DNA from: Atopobiaceae bacterium
GTDB taxonomy: Bacteria; Actinomycetota; Coriobacteriia; Coriobacteriales; Atopobiaceae
Length of the DNA: 64,000 nucleotides
Assembly: GCA_017510785.1 (NCBI GenBank)
Contig: JAFWMH010000034.1
Coordinates: 19,951-83,950, forward strand
Direction of reading: 5' to 3'
The notes below the pieces were generated by a model. That model had not been told where the DNA came from. It saw nothing but the letters and a program-made list of their open reading frames with translations, and made no database searches. How positions within the stretch are numbered: position 1 is the stretch's first letter; the number at the start of each line of letters is the position of its first letter. The position numbers and the translations under genes are program-made. Shown piece by piece: positions 1-7,642 of this stretch.

Positions 1-493
1 CGACGGGCACGGCCATGGCGCCGAGGCTGCCCGTGCCGCCCGAGATGAAGAGGGAGTCACCAGCCTTGGCGCCCATGAGCTCGAGCGACTGCAGGGCAGT
101 GAGCGCCGTGAGCGGCACGCAGGCCGCCTCCTCGTCCGAGAGATAATTCGGAACTTTGGCGAGGGCGCCCTCCGCGACGGCGGCGAACTCTGCAAACGCG
201 CCGATCTTCGCGAGAGGCATGCGTCCGTAGACGCGGTCTCCCACGGCAAGGCGGCTCGCCCCCGGTCCCAGCGCCTCGACGGTGCCTACTAGCTCGTTTC
301 CCATAACGAGTGGGAAGCGATAGGGTACGACCAGCTTCACCTCACCTCGTATGATCATGTTGTCGAGGGGATTCACGCCCGCCGTGTGTACGCGCACCAG
401 TACCTCTCCGGGGCCGGGATCAGGAACGGGTAGATCTTGAATCTGTAGCTCACGGCCGTTCTTGTCGTACTTGTCGAGTATTGCAGCTTTCAT
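1..493 (-). CDS. Zinc-binding-dehydrogenase-type quinone oxidoreductase (partial, C-terminus beyond window)
   Basis: This is the N-terminal 164 residues of a medium-chain dehydrogenase/reductase of the quinone oxidoreductase subfamily, which reduces quinones or enals with NADPH. The visible part is the GroES-like domain, with PGPGEVLVRVHTAGVNPLDN near residues 27-46 and GDRVYG near residue 82, followed by the start of the Rossmann fold (ISGGTGSLGAMAVPV). Catalytic zinc ligands are not evident, as expected for quinone oxidoreductases. The ATG overlaps the TGA of the upstream Rrf2 regulator as ATGA, so translation is probably coupled. It is the third gene of an operon with the regulator and a nitroreductase, which suggests a thiol- or electrophile-stress role. 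The gene continues past position 1. Confidence 0.85.
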   Translation of the reverse strand, partial: MKAAILDKYDKNGRELQIQDLPVPDPGPGEVLVRVHTAGVNPLDNMIIRGEVKLVVPYRFPLVMGNELVGTVEALGPGASRLAVGDRVYGRMPLAKIGAFAEFAAVAEGALAKVPNYLSDEEAACVPLTALTALQSLELMGAKAGDSLFISGGTGSLGAMAVPV

Positions 494-942
494 GACATGA
501 GTCCTTCCAAGTCGTTGGTTTGTATGGCATGGGCGCGCAAGGCGGCTATGCAGTCAGCGAGCGTTCGGGATTGCAGGTCTCGCGCGGCCTCTTCTTCCAG
601 ATCTTTGAACATGTTCCCAAGCACGGGTGCGATGTGCCTTCCCACAATGCACTGGTCGCTGGGGTTGCGGTGCACCTCGAAAAGCTTCACGTGGTCCGTC
701 TCGCAGGCGGCTAGGTATACGTCGAGCAGCGTGAGCTTCGAGGCTTCTGGCACGAGGCGAAGCCCCGCCGACCCCTTGCGGCCCTGCACGATGCCCGCCT
801 TGCGGAGCGACCCCGAGAGCCTGCGTACGTAACTCGCGTTCGTGCCCATGCTCTTGGCCATCTGCTCGGACGACATGGGCGTCTCGGCCTCTGAGACGAG
901 GACGAGCAAATGTAGCGCGGACGAGAAGCGGGTGTCTTTCAT
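490..942 (-). CDS. Rrf2 family transcriptional regulator (YwnA-like)
   Basis: A 150-residue winged-helix protein of the Rrf2 family. An N-terminal HTH spans roughly residues 10-60 (SSEQMAKSMGTNASYVRRL, then the wing GRKGSAGLRL), followed by a dimerisation helix and a single cysteine in the SDQCIVGRHI segment (C98). The three-cysteine Fe-S site of IscR and NsrR is absent, so it most resembles the YwnA-type redox-responsive members that use one conserved cysteine. Its start overlaps the nitroreductase stop by ATGA and its stop overlaps the oxidoreductase start, so it lies inside the operon it probably controls. Repression in response to electrophiles or disulfide stress is an inference from family and context. 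Confidence 0.88.
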   Translation of the reverse strand: MKDTRFSSALHLLVLVSEAETPMSSEQMAKSMGTNASYVRRLSGSLRKAGIVQGRKGSAGLRLVPEASKLTLLDVYLAACETDHVKLFEVHRNPSDQCIVGRHIAPVLGNMFKDLEEEAARDLQSRTLADCIAALRAHAIQTNDLEGLMS

Positions 943-1751
943 CGCGCAGCCTCGAACGACGTGATGTACTCCGTGTTTTGGGGGACGGCGATCGCCGGGT
1001 CGAGTGTGACGAATCGGCCCTCAAGCCCCTGCTCCTGTGCCGTGAGCCAAAAGTGAGAGAGCGCGATGCCCATGTCTACCTTCTGGATGTCGCCGAGTGC
1101 GCTTTCTTTCAGACTGTGCTCTTCGTAAAAGTGCACGACGCCGTCGCCCACGACGGCTCGCCAGGGCTGCTTGTTCGTGGCGGATGGCGCAAGGCGCAGC
1201 ATTTGGAGTGGCTCTTCAAAGTGGCCCGCCTCGGCGGGGGAGAGGTGCGTGCCAAAGGATCGATTGAAGAAGATCTGTGAGAAGGGCAGGCGCTCGGCCG
1301 ACTTGATGGCCTTGCGCATCATGCTCTCACGCAGCGAGAGCTTGGCGGCGGGATATCCAACGGGGCTTGCCACGGGCATGACCTCGCCTGCGCCGACTTC
1401 CATGGCCTTCTCGAACGACTTGCGGGAGAGCGACGCCGCGAGCATGACGGTGCCGAGTCCGCGCTCGGCCGCGCGGAGGCAGAAGGTCTCGAAGGCGAAC
1501 CCCAGCGAGAGCTCGGCGCCTTGGACGCGCTTGACCTTTGCGGCAACGTAGTCGTGCGCGCCGACGACGACGGGGCTCTTCAGCCCGTGTTCAGCCGCAT
1601 CGAGGAGCCGGAACTCCACGGGTGTGCCGAAGGGAGTCTCGATGCTTTGAATAACGCGCTCGACGTATGCGCGGTCCTCGGGCGCCAGTGGCTGGTCCTC
1701 GAAGGTCCGGACGCTCCGGCGACCTCGGATGGTGTCGACGATTCTTGGCAT
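939..1751 (-). CDS. Nitroreductase family protein
   Basis: A protein of about 270 residues with a nitroreductase (FMN-binding) fold. The N-terminal signature RGRRSVRTFEDQPLA and the later segment LRLAPSATNKQPWRAV match the two FMN-contacting regions, and GIALSHFWLTAQEQGL the C-terminal helix. It is longer than classical NfsB (about 217 residues) and fits the double-length putative TM-nitroreductase group. The ATG at 1751 is preferred over the upstream one because AGGAGGT lies just before it. It is the first gene of a three-gene operon whose members overlap by four bases. The likely role is NAD(P)H-dependent reduction of nitro or quinone compounds. The substrate is unknown. Confidence 0.85.
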   Translation of the reverse strand: MPRIVDTIRGRRSVRTFEDQPLAPEDRAYVERVIQSIETPFGTPVEFRLLDAAEHGLKSPVVVGAHDYVAAKVKRVQGAELSLGFAFETFCLRAAERGLGTVMLAASLSRKSFEKAMEVGAGEVMPVASPVGYPAAKLSLRESMMRKAIKSAERLPFSQIFFNRSFGTHLSPAEAGHFEEPLQMLRLAPSATNKQPWRAVVGDGVVHFYEEHSLKESALGDIQKVDMGIALSHFWLTAQEQGLEGRFVTLDPAIAVPQNTEYITSFEAAR

Positions 1752-2149
1752 TACCAACCTCCTAAGCTGTATCGATGAAAAATACACCTTATCAGAAAGA
1801 CGGATATTGTCAACTCGGAACATGACGTGCGCTGCGGGTGTGCCTCACGGCGGCGGGGTTGGCACGGGCGACGCGGGCGCGCTGCGGCGGCGGAGGGGTT
1901 GGCACGAGTCGTGAAGATTGCCTTTTATGCCGGCGGCGAGGGGCTGTATCGCTGAAGTGCTTTTTAGTATGTGATATTGTCACAATGGAAACAGGTTGCA
2001 TTCACGCCACAATTATACTGTCGCAATGCCAACGGAATGCGTTCACGCCACAATGAAACTGTCACAATGCCGACGGACTGCATTTACGCCACACAACATG
2101 GCGTGAGGAGGAAACGGCAGAGTTCCGTCCTCGATGGTGGGAGAGGGTA
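1752..2149. other. Intergenic region between divergent operons
   Basis: No gene is supported here. The stretch holds the promoter side of the minus-strand nitroreductase operon and the leader of the plus-strand HAD phosphatase. GC-rich low-complexity sequence (GGCGG runs near 1850-1900) is followed by an AT-richer block with the 41-bp repeats listed separately. Confidence 0.5.
1971..2094. repeat. 41-bp tandem repeat with palindromic cores
   Basis: Units start at 1997 and 2038, with a partial unit at 2079 and a degenerate partial copy before 1997. Each carries TTCACGCCACAA and then CTGTCRCAATGCC. The first core, ATTGTCACAAT near 1975, is a perfect 5-bp-arm palindrome, and the later copies keep one arm. 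The position between divergent genes suggests a multi-site operator, for example for the Rrf2 regulator. That function is an inference. Confidence 0.6.
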
Positions 2150-2989
2150 ATGTGCATGATTCGACTCGCGCTTGCAGACATAGACTCCACGCTCATTCCC
2201 TATGGGCGACCGATGGCCTCGTCGGCTTCCATAGCCGGTGTTCGGGCGGCCAACCGTGCGGGCATTCTAGCTGGGCCAATCACGGGGCGCACTACGGGGC
2301 GGATGCGCAAGATGTTTGGCGATGCCTCGGACTGCTGGGACACGGGCGTGCTCGTGAACGGTCAGGTGGTGAGGCTAGGGGGACAAACCATTCTACAGGA
2401 AGCTCCGTCAAGGGATACCTTGGAAGAGGTGGCGCGCATCGTGCGCGACTTTGCGGGGGAGGGTTGCGCCTTAACGGTGTACGACGACGAGGTGGATGGG
2501 CACGATGTTTGCGTGGGCATTACTCGCGAGGAGATGCGGCGCTATCCTAAGGCGTTCGCACAGTTTCGCCATTGCGCTCCGCATGTGCCGGAGGGCGTGT
2601 TTCTGAAGACGAACGTTCACCTTTCGGTGGGGCGCGAGGATGCCATACGCTTACGCGACGAGTTGCAGCGACGGGTTCCAGAGTTGACGTTCGTTTTTCC
2701 GTTTCCCACGTCACCTACCATCGACATTACTCCCGCTGGAATCACCAAGCTTACGGGCTTGCGTTTGCTCGTGGACGAGCTTCGGATTGGATGGGACGAA
2801 GTCTGCGTGTTTGGCGATGGCGAGAATGACCTGCCAGTTATACGGGCGGTGCCAAACAGCGTTGCCGTTTTGAATGCGGATCCCGAGGTTGCTCGTGCCG
2901 CCCGTTGGCACATCGGTGCCGACGTCGATGACGCCGTTGCGGGTGCGCTCTTGGCGCTGGCGCATGGAGAATGGCCGTTTAGCGAGTGA
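2150..2989 (+). CDS. Cof-type HAD-IIB family hydrolase
   Basis: A 279-residue haloacid dehalogenase-superfamily phosphatase of the Cof/IIB type. Motif I is the N-terminal ADIDSTLI, giving the nucleophile and acid/base Asp pair (DxD). Motif IV is FGDGENDLPVI near residue 222, and ITPAGITKLTGLRLL is the typical lysine-bearing motif III region. The C2-type cap lies between residues 90 and 185. Such enzymes dephosphorylate sugar phosphates or cofactors such as FMN or PLP. The substrate cannot be read from sequence. The ATG at 2150 has GAGAGGG directly upstream; a second ATG two codons later is also possible. It appears to be monocistronic. Confidence 0.88.
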   Translation: MCMIRLALADIDSTLIPYGRPMASSASIAGVRAANRAGILAGPITGRTTGRMRKMFGDASDCWDTGVLVNGQVVRLGGQTILQEAPSRDTLEEVARIVRDFAGEGCALTVYDDEVDGHDVCVGITREEMRRYPKAFAQFRHCAPHVPEGVFLKTNVHLSVGREDAIRLRDELQRRVPELTFVFPFPTSPTIDITPAGITKLTGLRLLVDELRIGWDEVCVFGDGENDLPVIRAVPNSVAVLNADPEVARAARWHIGADVDDAVAGALLALAHGEWPFSE

Positions 2990-3348
2990 CGACTTGCTGC
3001 TGTCGTTTGGCCGGTACCTGCTTGCTGGCCGTGGGTTTCTTTGTTAAGGCACCACGGCCATAAGGCGCCACGGGGTTGTTGTCCCAGCACACAGCCTGGT
3101 GTACAAAGCTTCCGACCTGTGTGCCAGGGGTGCCACTTAGCCCCGGGTTTGTCTGCTAAGCGGCCCCGTCACCACACAACCTGGTTGGGTGGAAGCGTTG
3201 AGTTGGCCCCAAGGCTTGAAAGCCTCACGTCATAACTTCTTCACACACGCGTCGCCGCTGGGACGAAGGAGGGGTTGGTGCTTAGTATTTGGCGTAACGA
3301 CAAGTGGCGGTTCCTATGAGCTGGTGCCGCAAAAGAAGGGAAACTATC
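2990..3348. other. Intergenic region, no gene recognised
   Basis: About 360 bases with no convincing coding frame. Short GC-rich direct and inverted repeats occur (CACGGCCATAAGGCGCCACGG near 3050). The last 50 bases lead into the ribosome binding site of the small peptide gene that follows. Confidence 0.4.
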
Positions 3349-3554
3349 ATGGACAAGAACATGACCAAAACAGACCAAATCTTCAGCAGCGAACATGAGC
3401 GCGATGCCCGCCAATCGATGTGGCTGTAGACGCCCGCGAACTCAGTGATGAGCAAGCGGACGCCATAGCGGGAGGTTGGGATTTGCCTCTTGGCAAAATG
3501 GCAGGCGAATATATGGGCAGGAGGCGGAGAAATCCCTTGGACCCGGTAGTTTAA
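3349..3554 (+). pseudogene. Frameshifted RiPP-like precursor peptide with double-glycine leader
   Basis: An ATG at 3349 preceded by AAGAAGGG at good spacing opens a 26-codon frame (MDKNMTKTDQIFSSEHERD...) that stops at 3427. In the next frame, from about 3426, the sequence reads VDARELSDEQADAIAGG and then WDLPLGKMAGEYMGRRRRN, ending at TAA 3552-3554. ELSDEQADAIAGG has the spacing of a bacteriocin/RiPP GG leader (LS..E...I.GG). Joining the two with a -1 shift gives a precursor of about 67 residues with a core of about 25 residues. No maturase or peptidase-exporter lies nearby. It may be an inactivated orphan, or a sequencing error may separate the frames. The double-glycine reading is an inference from the motif. 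Confidence 0.5.
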
Positions 3555-3574
3555 CGGGCAATCGTTTCAGTCGC

Positions 3575-4759
3575 CTATGCCGCCTGACCGAGCTCGGCCT
3601 CTTCAGGATAGTCCTTCGCAAGCTGGTCGTATGCCGCTGCGGTGTTCGATAGGAGCTTTTGCACGTCCTCGAGGGAGAAGAGTCCGTCTGCGTTGCGCTC
3701 TAGATCCTTAAAGTTCAGGTCGTACGAGGCGGGGGCTTCCTCTAGCGAAAGCAAATTCAGGTTGCGAACCTGCTCGGTTGTTGCGCACACATAGCGAACG
3801 TTGCAGAATTGCTTGCCCGATGCGTTCTCCCAAACTTCAAAGAGAATCTTTCCGCCAATGGGAGTCTTCGTTTCGATGGTGTCGGGTAGGTCGTAGTCCG
3901 TTACGTCGAGCGCATGCAGCAAGCTGGACTGGTTGGAGTCATGACCGCACAGGAAGGAGAACCTACGGCCATCCTTTCCCAACTCTTCGGAAATCTCCGC
4001 AACGAGTAGGTGTGCGCAGTCTACGCCAATTGTGTATTCGGCGTCGCCGGTTTTGAGGTCTTTTGCTTCTCCGGACTTGTATGCGGGCGAGCTCTTGTAA
4101 TCAAGAACCTGCTCGATGAGATCGTAGCCTTCCTGAAGGTCTGCATCGATTCCTGCAAGTCCTGCATCTTCGCCCTGAGCTGCGATTTCGGCGGTTGCGG
4201 CGTCAATGTAGCTGTTGCTCACGTATCCAAAACGAGGCTTAAAGGTGGGGTCGCGGCTGTCGTAGTCGCCGTGATACTCGATTCTCACGTTGGCGACGGG
4301 AAGCATCCCAGCAGAGAAAAACTGGGTGGTTGCGAGCGTACGTTGGCATGGGTTCGCGTAGAAGCGCACCTCATCCTTGCTCGGAATGTAATTCTCGGGG
4401 CTGAGTCCCTCGTTCTCGAGCCACTTGCGGAAGAACTCGCCCATGATGGTTTCGGCGACGCCGCCCTTTACGGTGAGTTCGCTTCCGTTCGATGACCACT
4501 CTATCCATTTGTGGGGTGTGGTGACATTGCGTCCGAGATGGCATCGAACATACTGAATGGAGACGCTGCGTCTTTCGAGTTCGTGTTCGAGGAGAATGAG
4601 ACGCTTACAAATCGGCTCTTCGAAGTTGAGGAATTCCGCCGGTCGCGACCTGCACACGGCACTTGCGCTTTGGAATCGTAGCCTCAAGATAGCGGAAGGC
4701 GAGGCAATGCAGGCGCAGCCTGCCTTTCGAATTGCCAAGCTTATATCAAATCCTTCCAA
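3575..4759 (-). pseudogene. Histidine acid phosphatase-like protein with degraded N-terminus
   Basis: From the segment TPHKWIEWSSNGSELTVKGG to the C-terminus this resembles branch-2 histidine acid phosphatases (Agp/AppA-like), periplasmic or secreted enzymes that hydrolyse phosphomonoesters. The proton-donor motif is intact as CGHDSNQSSLLHAL. The family's N-terminal catalytic motif RHGxRxP should lie just before TPHKW, but the frame reads ILLEHELERRSVS there, so the nucleophilic histidine context is lost. No signal peptide is visible, and the first 60 residues (Cys- and Arg-rich) look like out-of-frame translation. The open frame was probably created by truncation or recombination near 4530-4760. 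It is unlikely to be catalytic unless it is fixed by an unseen upstream frame. Confidence 0.6.
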
Positions 4760-5032
4760 TGAGGAGAATGACCTGCCGTACGATTCCTTGGGAGCATTAC
4801 GACTGTTTCAGCTGGCGGAACGCGGCCTGATGGTTGCCATTGCTAGGGGCGAGACCTACTATCGCCGGCGGCTTGTTGAGGCGGTCGAGGGACAAGAGCG
4901 TATGCGCGCGGTGATTCAGGGGCCGAACGGATTCAAGTTCTTATCATGAGAGAAACACTTCGAGGTCTGCGCTGCGGTACTTCGTTTGTGGTTTTCTCTT
5001 CCATGGACGATGCGGTCGGCTAAAATGAGCCG
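4760..5032. other. Intergenic or decayed region upstream of the phosphatase remnant
   Basis: An open frame at 4557-4949 on the plus strand overlaps the degraded phosphatase N-terminus, but it has no recognisable domain and no good ribosome binding site. The stretch probably holds the lost 5' part of the phosphatase or foreign sequence that replaced it. Confidence 0.35.
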
Positions 5033-5169
5033 TGGCTTTAAGGTGGCCTTTAGCGTGTACAATTCTCCGTATGAAAAAACGGCTCAATGTACGATTCCGA
5101 GACAAAATCGTACATTGAGCCGCTTTTTTATCCATGAAATTGTACACACCAAATACTTGCTGAAAGCCC
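5033..5169. repeat. Small inverted-repeat (MITE-like) element with GTGTACAATT arms
   Basis: A long imperfect hairpin. The outer arms are GTGTACAATT (5055-5064) and AATTGTACAC (5138-5147). The inner arms, 5074-5096 and 5106-5128, are 23 bp with one mismatch around a 9-base loop. Weaker pairing extends outward to about 5033 and 5169. The inner stem ends in an A-run on one side and a T-run on the other, so it may also terminate transcription in both directions between the two converging or tandem genes. No transposase is present. Confidence 0.7.
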
Positions 5170-5242
5170 GCGACAGCTGAAAGCCCGCGGTACGGGACGA
5201 AGTCCTGTTCCAGCTTGCGTCGCGGCCGCGCCGCCGTCCCGG

Positions 5243-6652
5243 CTACTCCTCCGACGAAAGACGCTGCAGGCAGAGCGACATCTCGCCCATGAGCACGAGA
5301 CCGTCGTAGTCCGAAACGGGCACAAGCTCGGGTAGCATGTCGGCGGGGATGCGTTTGCCAAGCTCCTCGCGAAGATCGTCCATGTCGGGCACGAGGTCGC
5401 ACCACACGAAAATCGCCTGGGGTGCGGCCACGCAAATGGTTGCCGCGAGGTAGCACGCAATCAGCTCGAGCATGCCGTTGTAGTGCCATGCGGCGTCCTT
5501 CAAATCCATAGATAGCGAAAAATCGCCGGCCAAATATTTCAGACTTCCTGCAAAACCCCTGCGTCCTGCTCGGGGGAGACCACCGATTACGAGGCCCTCG
5601 GCGCAAGCGGGCACGCCAACGGTTTGTGCGTGGAAGGCGACGTCGTCCCAGTCGGTTTGGCTCACGTAGCAGCCAGCCGCTGCCGCCGTAGCGTTATTGT
5701 CTACGAATGCGGGTACGCCCCAACGCTCGCTTGCGTACTCAGCAAGCTGGAAGTTGAAGGCGCTACCGTCGTGGAGCGTGAGCACCTCGCCGTTATCAAC
5801 TATGCCGGGAACGCCAATGCCCACTGCGTCGAACTGGTCGGGCTGATACCCCGCCACACGCAATGCCGCAACAACGTCGTCGAGCACTCGCTCGTCGAAG
5901 GTCTGCCGCACGAGCATGCCCGAGAGGGTCCGCTTGCCCCGGTCCAAAACGCAGTAGCTAAGGGTCGGTTCGTCCTCGCGATGCACGAAGCTTACGGCGA
6001 GCACGCACTTGGAGTGATCGAAATCGCGTGCCATACGCAGGTCGCTCACGGCGGCCCTGCGTGCACCGGTAACGGCATTCACCACAAGGTTGAGCGCAGC
6101 GGGCGCGTCGTAGGCACCAAAAATGGAGGCGGGAAGCTCCACTACGAGCGTGTCGGGCAGCGCCTCCACCACGTCCTTGCGCATATGACCAACCTGCGGC
6201 GCAAGCAGTACTGCCACGAACTCCGAGCCGGTTGTTTTCGCCACCTCCAACGGCATGGCACGAAAGTCGTAGTTAAGTCCCAGCGACTGCGCGTTCTCGT
6301 TGAGCTTGTTCGCAAAGATGGTGGTGGTAATGCCGCACGAGCAGCAAAGCAGAACGTGGTTGGTCTCGTTGCTCAGCATCCGCTCGTGCACCTGACACAT
6401 TTCCTTGAAGAGCTTTTTCGCTCGGTCCATGTCTTCCAGCTCGAAGTGCAGGAAGAAGGCCGACTCGCCGCTCATCTTGTGCTCTAGGCGCAGTTCGATG
6501 ATTGTTGTGCCATCAATGTCGTAAAAGTTTGCACAGCCCGTGGCAACTTCGCTATCTATTTGGATATGCTCGTCATCCAGGCTCTTAAGGGTGCAGCCCG
6601 CAATGCCTTGCTCAAGAATCCAGTTGCGGTAGGTGTTGGCAGCATCGTTCAT
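5243..6652 (-). CDS. ROK-family protein with an internal PTS EIIB-like domain
   Basis: A 469-residue protein in three parts. Residues 1-95 match nothing I recognise. Residues about 98-195 look like a lactose/cellobiose-type PTS EIIB domain, with the phosphocysteine-type loop HVLLCCSCGITTTIFANKL. Residues about 205-469 are a ROK/ASKHA domain with GIGVPGIVDNGEV and FVDNNATAAAAGCY, the latter standing for the ROK active-site Asp region. The ROK zinc motif (CxCGxxGCxE) is missing, so sugar-kinase activity is doubtful and a regulatory role is more likely. There is no DNA-binding HTH at the N-terminus. A phosphorylation-dependent sugar-sensing role is inferred from the fusion. It appears monocistronic, with its ATG at 6652. 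Confidence 0.7.
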   Translation of the reverse strand: MNDAANTYRNWILEQGIAGCTLKSLDDEHIQIDSEVATGCANFYDIDGTTIIELRLEHKMSGESAFFLHFELEDMDRAKKLFKEMCQVHERMLSNETNHVLLCCSCGITTTIFANKLNENAQSLGLNYDFRAMPLEVAKTTGSEFVAVLLAPQVGHMRKDVVEALPDTLVVELPASIFGAYDAPAALNLVVNAVTGARRAAVSDLRMARDFDHSKCVLAVSFVHREDEPTLSYCVLDRGKRTLSGMLVRQTFDERVLDDVVAALRVAGYQPDQFDAVGIGVPGIVDNGEVLTLHDGSAFNFQLAEYASERWGVPAFVDNNATAAAAGCYVSQTDWDDVAFHAQTVGVPACAEGLVIGGLPRAGRRGFAGSLKYLAGDFSLSMDLKDAAWHYNGMLELIACYLAATICVAAPQAIFVWCDLVPDMDDLREELGKRIPADMLPELVPVSDYDGLVLMGEMSLCLQRLSSEE

Positions 6653-6746
6653 GTGTTCTCCTAACGTGCGTCAGTAGCAAATCCATTATACGCAATATCG
6701 ACGAAGGGGCGGTGCGGCGCCCCGCAAGAAGTTCGTCTCGAGCCTT

Positions 6747-7523
6747 CTAGTTCGTGGCAAACACGAGCCGCTCGAGGGCGAAGAGCGCGCGGCGCGGCAA
6801 ATGCTTTGCGGCAAACGCGGCTACCTGCATGTCGATGCTCGGGATGAGCACGGGAATGCCGAGCAGGGCACAGCGCAACGAACGCCTCACAACAGCATCG
6901 ACGTCGTTAAAGCCTATGCGGCACATTGCCTGCGCAACATCGGCATCGCCGGGCTTGTCCAAAAAGCGCGTTTGCATAAACTTGGGGCAAACGGCCAGCA
7001 CGTGAATGCCCGTGCCGCGCAGCTCGAAGTCGAGCATGCGCGAGAGTTCGAGCACGAACGCTTTCGTGGCGGAGTATACCGCGAGGTACGGCTGGGGAAT
7101 GGCGCCCGCAATGGATGCAATGTTTATTATCCGCGATCCGGCCGTCATGTGGCCAAGTGCCAGCGAGCACATCTCTACCACCGCACCGCAGTTGAGCTGC
7201 ACCATAGTAGATAATTGCGTGCGGTTTTGCGACGCGAAGTCTCCAAAGGTACCGAAGCCCGCGCAGTTGACGAGCCACTGGATGCAATAGTCCTCCTCGA
7301 GGAACGATTCGAGCTCGTCGAAGGACGTGCGATCCGTAAGGTCGAGCGGGATGACGCGTACGAAGGAATTGGGATGAGCCTCGGCGAGTCGCTGCAGCTC
7401 CTCCTCGTTGCGAGCTATTGTCCATATCTCGTCGAGGTGCCCGCCTGCGCCTTCGCACAGGTGCGAAACAAACCGTTTCCCAAGGCCCGAGGAGGCTCCG
7501 GTTACTATGGCGATGTTCTTCAT
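6747..7523 (-). CDS. Short-chain dehydrogenase/reductase (SDR) family protein
   Basis: A 258-residue classical SDR. The cofactor-binding TGASSGLGKRF lies near the N-terminus, NCAGFG near residue 85, the catalytic serine in IINIASIAG, and the YSATK active-site pair (Tyr, Lys) near residue 150. The C-terminal half is close to the DltE/oxidoreductase-type SDRs that act on hydrophobic or steroid-like substrates, but the substrate cannot be assigned. The internal ATG at 7523 is chosen over 7547 because AGAAGGA precedes it. It is divergent from the exported hypothetical protein at 7643, with the shared promoter region at 7524-7642. Confidence 0.88.
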   Translation of the reverse strand: MKNIAIVTGASSGLGKRFVSHLCEGAGGHLDEIWTIARNEEELQRLAEAHPNSFVRVIPLDLTDRTSFDELESFLEEDYCIQWLVNCAGFGTFGDFASQNRTQLSTMVQLNCGAVVEMCSLALGHMTAGSRIINIASIAGAIPQPYLAVYSATKAFVLELSRMLDFELRGTGIHVLAVCPKFMQTRFLDKPGDADVAQAMCRIGFNDVDAVVRRSLRCALLGIPVLIPSIDMQVAAFAAKHLPRRALFALERLVFATN

Positions 7524-7642
7524 GAGACGTCCTTCTCTGCTACGCATTGCCGTATGCGTTACCTATCGCGGAATTGAGTTGTGCATATGCGCCAGTAACT
7601 ACTATAATGAAACCGCGCAAAAACACTATAACGGAGCCAAAC

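Noticed and set aside
4557..4949. Plus-strand 130-residue gene
   Set aside because: No recognisable family and no ribosome binding site. It overlaps the degraded phosphatase region.
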